Below are positions 43,517-52,644 of a DNA stretch of 64,000 bases, in pieces. This DNA is from Hericium rajendrae (Eukaryota; Basidiomycota; Agaricomycetes; Russulales; Hericiaceae). A model generated the notes under the pieces. That model did not search any database. It was not told the DNA's origin and saw only the letters and a list, made by a program, of their open reading frames with translations. How positions within the stretch are numbered: position 1 is the stretch's first letter; each line of letters starts with the position of its first letter. Both the position numbers and the translations under genes were made by a program. The DNA is taken from positions 1,612,001 through 1,676,000 of the forward strand of contig CM065888.1 of the NCBI GenBank assembly GCA_033439255.1, read 5' to 3'.

Positions 43517-46360
43517 ATGGCCCTATTAGAACTATGTAGACTACATAGTGCAATATACCTCTGGTGTTTTTCTCATATGATGACATTCCTTGACGACGCA
43601 AATTACGAAGTATTAATCTCGTTTTTACGTGCAAAATCAGAAGCCTTCGACAAATACCTGAACTATGAGAAGTTCATCGAAGTTCATCGAGGAGTCAAAG
43701 TCATCAAAACATTCCGCTCCGATCGTAGGGGCAAGTACACGAGCGCAGAATTCGAGGAGCATCTCGCAAAGCAGGGGACCCACCACGAAAAGACTGTGCA
43801 TGACTCATCATCGCAAAATGGTGCCACCGAGAGGTTCTTCCACATGAGCGTCACACGCGCGCTCGCCATGCTTCTTGCCTCGGGCCTTCCGAAATTCTTG
43901 TGGGCACATGCCATGCAACATGCAGTGTGGTTATGGAACTGCACCGGCGGCAAGGTCACCGGGGACATCACCCCGTACGAGAGCGTCCACAGCGAGAAAC
44001 CCGACTTATCGGATCTCCATGAATGGGGTTGCCCGGTATGGGTTCACATTGAGAACCGGCGGAAACTTGAGGCACGCACCGACGAGGGCCGCTTCGTCGG
44101 CTACAGCCCCGAGAGCAAGGGGATCCTCGTTTATTGGCCAAAGAAGCGCTCCGTTACAGCCGAACGCAACATCGTCTGGGACGATGCCGCGCTACCGCCC
44201 ATGAACAATGAACCAGCCGACGAATGGCTCTTGGAGTTATTCGACGGGGAGACGACTGGCGAGTGGACAATGCTCGATGGAGTCGACGCCGCGCCGAGGG
44301 AAACCTCGGCATCGGAACACCCAATCCACGATGGCACGCCCACCCACGAGGTCGCAACGCCGCCCACACCTGGACCTGACGAAGGCCCCGCCAACAGCAC
44401 AACAGCTCGGCACAGCGAACCACCACCGACCACGCACGAACCAAGCACGCCGCCGCACAAATGCAGCGCGATGTCCGAAATCCCTGACGCACCTCGCGCT
44501 TGCCGCATCATCGCGCCATCCCGGTATGTCTGCCTCCTACAGGCCGGTGCTGGCTCCACAATGGGTCTGCCCCGCGCTCCCGCCGTGCCTCGTGGCCTGA
44601 CCCTCGAGCGCCGGACCTTGGATTACAACACACCTGGTAGTGACAACGAAGGCAACGCCGCGTTGAGCGATGCCGCGTGCTTCGACATGCAGGACGCGAT
44701 AATTGAGACAGACGAGGCTGAGGGCATCCTTGCCCAGCTATTTGAAGACGAGGTGGACTGGGGTATGGCTGCAGCAACTGCAGATGGACAGGAGCCACGC
44801 ACTGTGGATGAGGCGAAACGAAGAGACGATTGGCCCCAATGGGAGGCCGCAATCCAAGATGAACTTCGCAGGCTTGCCGAGATGGGAACATGGAAACTTA
44901 CCGAGAAGCCGCCCGGCGCCAATGTCGTCAGCAGCAAGTGGGTCTTCAAGATCAAACGTGATGCTGCCAGCGCCATCAGTAAATACAAGGTGTGCCTCGT
45001 GGCACAAGGATTTTCCCAGATTCCAGGTGTCGATTTCACCGATACCTTTGCCCCGGTAGCTAAGCTTTCCTCTATTCGAATCGTTGCCACCCTTGCCGCC
45101 TGCTTCAACTGGGAATTACACCAGATGGATGTCAAGAATGCATACCTCAATGGTGACCTCGAAGAAGAGATCTTCATGCACCAGCCTCCCAATTTCGCCG
45201 CCCCTGGCCAAGAGCGAAAAGTATGTGCCTTATTAAAACCTATCTACAGGCTAAAGCAGGCTGGCCGCCGTTGGTACAAGAAATTGTGTGCCGCCTTCCT
45301 CGAAATGGGATTCACACGGTCATCCGTTGACCACTCCGTGTTCTTCAAGCATGGCGAGGGCGACGAGATCGTGATTGTCGTGGTCTTGGTCGGCGATCTC
45401 ACGATCGCCGCAAATTCGATCGACGTGATGACCAGCGTCAAGGACAGCCTCAAGGCACGCTTCGAGATGACGGATCTCGGGGAGCTCCATTGGCTCCTCG
45501 GTATCGAGATCCAGCGCGACCGGGGGGGCCGGAGTTTGTCGATGTCGCAGCGCACTTATATCGACACCATTGTCTCGTGCTTCAATCTCGATGATGCGAA
45601 GATCCTCTCAACACCCTTGGACCCATCCTATCCACTTACTGACTCGCAATCGCCATCGACGCCGCGCCAGTTTGAAGACATGCGCAATGTCCCATATCGC
45701 GAGGCGATCGGGTCGTTGATGTACGCGGCACTCGCCACGTGCCCCGATATTGCTTACTCGGTAACGACACTCTCTCAGTTTATGCAGAACCCTGGCCGTT
45801 CACATTGGGAAGCCGCAAAGCGAGTGATGCGGTACCTGAAGGGCACGAGGGACGAGTGGTTGGCTTATGGCAGAGATGCAGGGGGTGAGATTGTAGGATT
45901 TTCGGACACGGACTGGGCCTCAAATGACCATCGTCACTCGATATCCGGGTACGTTTATCTCATTGATGGTGCTGCTGTCTCTTGGTCCATCAAGAAACAA
46001 TCGGTCGTCGCACTCTCCAGCACCGAGGCAGAGTACGTAGCGATGACACATGCCGCCAAGGAGGCGATGTGGATGCGTGCGTTCCTCGGGGAGATCATCG
46101 GCCCGTTCGACAAGCCGACAATGCTTCTTTGCAACAACCAGTCAGCGATCACCCTGGCATGCAACAACCTCTTCCATTCTCGCACCAAACACATCGCCAT
46201 CCGCTACCATTTTATCCGCGACGTTGTCGAGCAGGGACAAATCGATCTCGCTTACTGTCCCACTGCCGAGATGACGGCTGACATCCTCACCAAGGCACTC
46301 ACGTGCCCAAAGGCAGAAAAGATGAGAGGTTTATTGGGGATTGGGGTTCGCGAAGTTTGA
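43517..46360 (+). pseudogene. Copia pol fossil: integrase, reverse transcriptase and RNase H region
   Basis: This long stretch holds the right part of the integrase core (HHEKTVHDSSSQNGATERFF), a Pro/Thr-rich linker, a reverse transcriptase (DFTDTFAPVAKLSSIRI, WELHQMDVKNAYLNGDL) and the RNase H region (KKQSVVALSSTEAEYVAMTH, HIAIRYHFIRD) that ends just before the polypurine tract. The order integrase then reverse transcriptase is diagnostic for Copia rather than Gypsy. The upstream part of the pol region lies on the other side of nested element C, and the whole is a fossil. Confidence 0.9.
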
Positions 46361-46799
46361 GGGGGTGTATTGAGATCGGGCAAACGCCCGCTCACTCAGA
46401 AGTATGCTAAGTCATCAGAAAAATGTGAAATCTACATAGCTCAGTGTTAGATTATGTGGTCTATCACAATGCTATGTGATCTATGTAGTTTTCTCCTCAT
46501 CTATATAGAGCTATGATAGCTGTCATAGTTTCCATAGCAATAGGTACAAGGTATATAGCACTATGTAGTCATGAAGGATAGCTATGATTGCTACATAACC
46601 TCAGAGGCATGGTATGTAAGCTATGGGCTCTATGACAAATCAGATAGACACCTAAGGCATTAAGTCAAAATATATTATATTGCAGGATATAAAGCACTAC
46701 AGCAGAAAATTTCAAGGTGAATTTAATAACACTACCATAGCTACAGTAATTACTAGCTATGCTAATTACAACTCAAGTCCCGGCATATGCATCGTGTGC

Positions 46800-47780
46800 G
46801 TCACTAGGGACGCACACGCATCATCAAGGCAGTGCGCAGGATGTCGAGGCGGCGTGCAAAGGCCACGTACGAGGTCCGTACGCGCATGTGCATGGGCCAT
46901 GCGCCTGAGCCACGGACAACGCGTGGGAGGGCGTACGCAGAGGGCTGGGGCCGTCCGTGAAGGGCGGGCCGTGTGCGAGAGGTGCGGGCCATACGCGAGG
47001 GGCGCGGAACGTGCACGAGGGGGCGGCGAAGTGCTCGAGGAGGCGGCGATGTGCGCGAGGGAGCGGTGATGTGCACGAGGGGGTGGTGATGTGCACGATG
47101 GGTGCGAGATGTGCGCGGAAGCGCCGAGACGTGCGCGGTGGTGCGGCGACTTGCACGGGGTGCGGCGACGTGCGCGAGGCGGTGACGGGGTGCTGCGATG
47201 TGCGCGAGACGGCAGTGACCTGCGCGAGACGGCGGTGACGTGCGCGAGACGGTGGTGACGTGCGTGAGACGGCGGTGAGATCCGCGAGAAGCGGTGACCT
47301 GCGCGAGAAGCGGTGACCTGCGCGAGAGGGCGATGAGATGCATGAGAGGGCGGCAAGCTGCGCGAGGAGGTGGTGACCTGCGCGAGGGGGCGGCGACGTG
47401 TCGAGACGTGCGAGGGGAGCGGGCTGCTTGGCTCGTGCGCGGGCTGCGGCAGTGCGTGGTCCGTTGGGCCCGTGCAGTGCGGGGTAGGGCTCTGCGCAAC
47501 GTGCGCGTCGTGTCCGCGTGCTGACGCTGCCGTGCGGGGACGCGTGTGTGGGCTGGTGCGATGTTGACGGGGCCCGTGCGCACAGGTTCGTGCGCTGGCG
47601 CAGGCGTGTGCTGGCGCGGTCGTACGGACCGTGTTCACGGGCAGGCGGAGCCATGCGGAGCCGTGCGCGGACATCGGCGAAGCCGTGCGCGTGCGTGCGT
47701 GAGCCAGCCGTAGTGGCCGTGCGCACGGGAAGGCGAGGTCGTTGGATGCGATGGGTCGTCAGGGCGACGGGCGGTGCGTT
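46800..47780. repeat. GC-rich degenerate repeat block of element D
   Basis: Imperfect units of about 20-30 bp include GCGAGACGGCGGTGACGTGC and GCGAGGGGGCGG variants, most regular around 47030-47400. Minus-strand frames up to 300 codons are low in complexity and not called as genes. Confidence 0.75.
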
Positions 47781-47921
47781 GGCGGGCTGAGTGCCGTGGG
47801 CGGAAGGGGAGGTTGTCGAAGGAGTGTGTGGTAGGGAGAGGCGCAGACGTGTGCGAGGCGAGCGGCGGGATGTCGAAGACGGCGGGGTGTCGCGGGCAAT
47901 TGTGGAACAACGAAAAGAAAC

Positions 47922-47953
47922 GAGAGTACCGCTCGATAACGAGCGGTACCCTC
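47922..47953. other. Hairpin of element D with a compensatory change
   Basis: Arms GAGAGTACCGCTCG and CGAGCGGTACCCTC pair with one mismatch around a 4-base loop (ATAA). Against element C, one stem pair has changed from T-A to C-G on both arms. Confidence 0.85.
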
Positions 47954-47996
47954 GAGATTAGCATAGATACAAAAGTAGAGGACTTGATTTACTTAC
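47951..47996 (-). other. Intron-like module of element D (46 nt)
   Basis: On the minus strand, donor GTAAGTA, branch-like GCTAATC and acceptor GAG span 46 nt and touch the hairpin, as in B and C. Confidence 0.6.
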
Positions 47997-48392
47997 CTTG
48001 TGCCCTTTCCTGCTCCTACCGAACCTTCCGACCTTCGACTTGAGGAGGAACGACGAGGGGAGAGCTGGGAGAAAGATGTACTGTAGCGAGTACACGGACA
48101 CATGAAAACGAAGTCGAACGACGTGACTTCGGTGCATCAGCCACCGAGCGCGCGAGTTCAAACTGTCTCATGCGTAGTAAATCAAATAAAATACCATTTA
48201 ATTCGAATAAAAATCTCAGGCCTACGAATATCTATTACAGTACATTGAATGAGCCCACTAGGTATATATCGTATTGTAAGCTACTGGACAGCAACGGCCA
48301 CTTAATGAAGTCTGCCCCTTAGCCCCAGCCGCGGTTCCCGGCAGCGCCCGGCAGCCACATTTGGGGCTCCGCCGGGCAAACCCGCGCTCACC

Positions 48393-48399
48393 TATATAA
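48393..48399 (+). promoter_or_regulatory. TATA box in element D
   Basis: TATATAA is followed by a CT-rich tract (TTCTCTCTCTCTCTCC) and a donor-like GGTAAGTC about 90 bp on, the same order as in element C. Confidence 0.55.
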
Positions 48400-48552
48400 C
48401 CCTCGCACGATGCGCGTTCTCTCTCTCTCTCCAACCACTACATTCCCCCTTCGCTCCGATTTTCCTCGGGCCTTTTTCTCTCTACCTTCGGTAAGTCTTT
48501 CTTCTTTAGGCAAGCTATCCTATGCTTATGTCATTCATATCTTAGGGTTATC

Positions 48553-48651
48553 TATTTTCGCTTTTTAACACTTCTGGTATGTCTTAAATCTTTTATCACT
48601 ATTAGTTTGTTACTAAGCAACCTTCTATTTTATAGACTATTTTCGCTTTTT
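48553..48651 (+). repeat. Paired TATTTTCGCTTTTT motifs in element D
   Basis: The motif occurs at 48553-48566 and 48638-48651. It is conserved with element C while the DNA between and around has diverged. Confidence 0.7.
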
Positions 48652-49496
48652 GTAATCTTTGTAAGTCTAGTATACTTATCTTGTGTTTATCTTTAGTAGT
48701 AAGTGTAGTGTTTTAATCTTTTGGTAATCAATAGTAGTCTTTGTTTGTAGTAATATAATGATATGAATATAATCTTGATGCATCAAGCAAAGTTTATATT
48801 TGTGTGATCATTTTATTTGGATCTTGCTATGTAAATCTAATTGAAATTTATAGTTTCAATAGGCTTTGGTGCTTTAATAGATATGCCAAGTCTATATATT
48901 AAATATAGAATATGTAAGTAACATAAGTCTCATAGCTTTGATAGACACTTACAGCTCTTATAGCTATGCATACTATAGTAGCTGCATAGTCAGCTATCAT
49001 AGCTATCATAGCACTTCATAGCATCACCCTTGAGCTTCATAGCATTATATAGCATTCCCCTTTAGCTATGCTGGCTATAGAGAAAAGGGCAGTGCTATGG
49101 AACTATGAAATCTATATAGACTTTATAGAGCTATGTACTACTTACACATTTTTCTGATGGTGCAGTTCCTTCTTTATCTCATCTTGAAGATTAGATTACC
49201 AGGCCTGGAGCCCCAGCTTGATTATGTACGGTACTATACAGTTACGATTCAGCCACTCGCACCTGGATATATGCACGGGATACGTACTCGGCTATCCTCA
49301 GTGATTCTTCTCTGTCACTGAGGTAAGCCGCTTCTATAATTCTTTGATTGACGGCAATGTACTTACGATACGACATACAGCTCTGACTGTTCGGTCTCGT
49401 ACTAGGTACATTGATAATGACAGTGATTCTTCTCCGTCACTGAGCTCTGACTGTTCGGTCTCGTACTAGATCTCTCCCCCTTGTATAACCTTAAGA

Positions 49497-50013
49497 GAGG
49501 GCCTATGTGCACGGTTCATGATGCATAATTGGGAAAGTGCTCTTAGTCTCATACCAAGACCCCACGCGTGAGGAAAGCGCTCTGGCTTGTACTGTGTCGT
49601 GCGTGGCTAAGACGTTCATCCAATGCAATTGCAATTTGAGATGTGTGCCTGAGAGTCCTTTCAGCCTTCCTCGCGAGGTACAATATTTCCGTCTAGTTTC
49701 CGAGTCCAATGTTCTGTATCTTGACCGCCTACGTCAGTATCTGCGATCAGCTAGGAATCTCAAGGCTCAAGCTCTCCCTTGACATCACCTTATTTAGGTT
49801 TGTGCGGCACCTATGTGCTCCTTCGACATATGGTGCTCCGTGTTACGGTAGTGACTGTAGGCAAGGATTTGGGCCTTTGGCAAGTGGATTTGCTGGCGGC
49901 CTCAGGACGAGACGCTAGAAAAGACACGAAAGCCGACTCGAGCTGAATCAATGAATCGATGACGAGAGGTCAACGCTCGGATAAGCGCCCAGAGTTTGAT
50001 GCCGGCCAGCAAT
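49497..50013. other. Host DNA between the Copia and CACTA elements
   Basis: About 510 bp. A plus-strand frame (49537-49782) has no recognisable domain. Together with 33142-34098 this was one intergenic region before the Copia insertion. I see no gene in it. Confidence 0.4.
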
Positions 50014-51446
50014 CACTGCGGAACCCTCGGATTACTTTTTGCAAAAAAGGTATAAAAAAGTAATGGTTTTTCCATACTTTTCCGAGGCGTGTGAAGTTAC
50101 CTTTTTACGTAGAGAAAGGGCAGAAATTTGCAGTTGATTTCGAACTTCGACTTCCAAGAATATAACCTTTTTCGACAACCTTTTTGATGCAAAGGAGGAC
50201 ACATTTTATGACACAAAAAGGGTGAGCAAAAAGGTATGATATTGCTAATCCAGAAAATACAGGTCAATTCCTACTAGGTGGCCCCTTCCCAGTCCCAGCC
50301 CACCCTCGTTCACTACTTGCATCACCGCCAGCACTGCCAGGATCCCAACAGTGAGAATAGAGCATAATATGCACATAGGAGCACGACATGCAGAAGGTGC
50401 AGAAGTGTGCAGTAAGTACAGCATCGACCGACTTGTACGCGGAATGCTCTGCGGATCACCCAGGACATGCAGCGGCAGGACGCGCCCTGGATGCAGTACG
50501 AGCATAGGCCGCCGGTAGCTAGGTCCTCAGATAATGAGCTTATTGGGTGTCGGGCTGGTAAGTGTTGATGCCTGATTCACGGAAATCGAGTTAGCTCGGC
50601 AAGTGTGGGGCAGAGAGGCACATACAACTCGAATTGAGCACAACGCATGGCAGCCCACTTGCAGTCCGCACAAGCCTACTGATCAGTCCTGATTAGCCAT
50701 CAATTGAGATGAGAGACACTCTGCTTTCGACTCACCACGTCTGCTAACGAACAGACTCACCTGGTCGGTACGGCAGGCCAGGTGCTTACCGTCCTCATTT
50801 AAAGTCAACATGCCATGATAAAGAGGACTCACAAGGGCGTCAAGAATCCGACGACGGTGGTTGAAGGTCAAAAATGAAAGAATAAAGATGAAGAGAAATA
50901 ATCAGCACCTCACCGCAGGGCGCGTATATGCGTGCATACACTATATTTGGTGCTTCAAATTGATGGTCTCTATAGTCTCCTATGGAGCGTGCTTACTGTG
51001 TCGACATAGCTGGACAGGGAGAATAGGCGGGCAAGGAAAGGTACATGATGGTTCAGAGGAAAGGGGCGAAGGTGAAAGTGATGTGTCAAGAGGCGACTTA
51101 GCGAATTTCTCGCGCCCTATGCATAGGTCCGTGTGCAGATATGCTTCTAGCTCTTGAAAGCAGGTTTTCCGATGGTAAAAGATGCAAAGAAACTGATTTT
51201 TTCGAGAGAAAAAGTAGTCGACATGAGCGATATTTCTCGAGCTCAGGAAAGGGCGGAAGAATCCGGCTTTTTCAGTCCGAAAAGGTCTCGAGGAAGCGCT
51301 GGCTCGTCGACGTCGACGCCACATCCCTCCTCACAACTTCGCGATCGAAAAAGGATCGAAAAATAGTGCCCACAGGTCGAGAAAGGTGGAAGAACTCGAC
51401 TCTTTCATACCTTTTTCGCAAAAAGTAATCCGAGGGTTCCGCAGTG
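50014..51446. mobile_element. CACTA-type (EnSpm) MITE, 1.43 kb
   Basis: Inverted ends of about 40 bp begin CACTGCGGAACCCTCGGATT (50014) and end with the complement at 51446, with one mismatch over that length. They are flanked by a 3 bp duplication AAT (50011-50013 and 51447-51449). CACTA/CACTG ends with a 3 bp duplication define the EnSpm/CACTA superfamily. Subterminal words AAAAAGGTA and CCTTTTTCG recur on both sides (50040-50240 and 51180-51425). There is no transposase frame. Confidence 0.85.
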
Positions 51447-52644
51447 AATATTGAGCATCAGCCCTGCCGTCACTCAGATCTGCAAGGAAGACGTAACTTA
51501 TCTGCCTCAACAAGCAGGGTTTTTCTAGTGATAAAAATCGGTCAAGTTTGAAGCGAGGAATGCATGAATTCAAGGGAGAAGATACATGCAGCAGGCTGAG
51601 ACAGGACGTAGTGCTAAATGTGCAGGCACTAATGACGCTACAAGGTAAATCTCCAAGGGATTGATGAGACTAACAATGCCAGAATACGTGTCGGGAGGAA
51701 GGAGTACGGGAAGTGGGTGAAGGGGATATCGCTGGTCATCTCGCCACAGAGCAGACAAAGGGAAACGCCCGATCTTCTGATGGCTGAGAATAGCAAGGAA
51801 CATAGCAAGCGACCAGGAGAGAGTATCGCTGAGCATCCGTCAAGGACGGACCACACAGCAAATGCAGGAGGTAGCGCCGAGCAGGCCGTCGATCACGACA
51901 GGGAGCATGGCAAGGGAGGCGTCGGTAATCGTCCCGCCGGACACGGCGAAGAACGAAAGGACCTGAGGAGAGGGAAAGGGAAACGTCGTTGAGGGAGAGC
52001 GTGTCGCCGATTTTCTCGTCAATGACGAGGGGCACATCGAACAAACGGAGCGTCTATGGCGGAGGGGGGACGAGAGGCGGATTGGATGGGTGGAGTGGGA
52101 CCGGCGGAAGAACGAGAGGCATGCCAATGACTTGAAAGTATGCAAGGAGGATAGGCCCATCAATGTCGGTCGGAAAGGATACCAGGGAGTATACAGCGGT
52201 GAAGAGCGTTGTGGTGAAGAAGGTATTAGGGACGAGAAGTACAAGGCGAGGCAGGATGCTAGATGAGAATGGATAAGTTATAAGGGGAGGGATTTTACGC
52301 GAGGGAACGACAAGCGACGTACCATATGAAGAAGGGATTGACGAGGGTGGCAGTGGATCCTTAGATATTGACAGTAAAAGGACAGCAGGTCGGCCCAGTG
52401 ATCCAAGGCCAGCCGGAGACAAGATAATGAAGCAGACAATCATGCAGTGCAAGGCAGATGAGACGAGACATTGTGCAAGACCAAGATGGAACAGACAGAA
52501 ACAAGCTGCTGCAAGAGCGGTAGTCTCTGCAGAGATAGATGATACAACCGAGAACAAGATTTTGTCTTTTGCTCTTTTTTTGTGGTTTTGACGATTTTCT
52601 TGCATTAAGAAAATAGAGACGCAGATAGAGAAAGTGCTCGTCGC
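51447..52644. other. Region downstream of kinase 2; possible decayed membrane-protein gene
   Basis: On the minus strand, hydrophobic frames (52605-52054 with ILPRLVLLVPNTFFTTTLFTA, and around 51960-51840 with TDASLAMLPVVIDGLLGATSC) look like membrane segments. They match the flank of kinase 1 in DNA. I could not find a start and intron set joining them, so this is either a poorly resolved multi-exon gene or a relic. Confidence 0.45.

Larger units (their letters stand above)
40633..43579. mobile_element. CATC-terminus DNA element C, 2.9 kb, non-autonomous
   Basis: Inverted ends CATCTGAGAAAA (40633) and TTTTTCTCATATG (ending 43579) are flanked by a 2 bp duplication AT (40631-40632 and 43580-43581). 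The outer 250 bp on both sides are arrays of words such as AGCTATGA and TAGCTATAGTAGC. Inside are a GC-rich repeat block (41030-42240), the hairpin module (42258-42332), a TATA-type promoter (42736) and paired TATTTTCGCTTTTT motifs. Element D has the same parts in the same order, so C and D are one family. No transposase is visible. Confidence 0.85.
46413..49159. mobile_element. CATC-terminus DNA element D, 2.7 kb, in the Copia 3' LTR
   Basis: Perfect 15 bp inverted ends CATCAGAAAAATGTG (46413 and 49145-49159) are flanked by a 2 bp duplication GT (46411-46412 and 49160-49161). The uninterrupted 5' LTR shows the empty site, so the borders are well fixed. The layout follows element C: AGCTATGATAGC-type subterminal arrays, a GC-rich block (46800-47780), the hairpin module (47922-47996), TATA box (48393), donor, and paired TATTTTCGCTTTTT. 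No transposase frame is present. Confidence 0.88.
34099..49496 (+). mobile_element. Ty1/Copia element, broken, with four nested insertions
   Basis: The LTRs lie at 34099-34478 and, split by a later insertion, at 46368-46412 and 49160-49496. The flanking duplication GAGGG is at 34094-34098 and 49497-49501. Parts in Copia order on the plus strand: Gag with a CCHC knuckle (34484-34787 and 35641-36260), a protease remnant (36300-36560), an integrase (40235-40632 and 43580-44100), and reverse transcriptase with RNase H ending at 46360. A G-rich tract at 46361-46367 fits the polypurine tract. The LTR copies differ at about 8 of 380 positions, mostly at CpG, so the element is clearly older than the Gypsy one. 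It is broken: four insertions plus a few coding interruptions, roughly half a dozen breaks in all. Confidence 0.93.
46368..49496 (+). repeat. 3' LTR of the Copia element, split by a nested element
   Basis: The LTR matches 34099-34478 in two pieces, 46368-46412 and 49160-49496, interrupted by the CATC element at 46413-49159. The two-base GT at each side of that insertion is its target duplication. Confidence 0.9.

Noticed and set aside
36636-49159. Helitron identity for elements B, C and D, because of the hairpins and low coding capacity
   Set aside because: Helitrons have no inverted ends or target duplication and end CTRR beside a hairpin; here there are inverted CATC ends, 2 bp duplications and a central hairpin.
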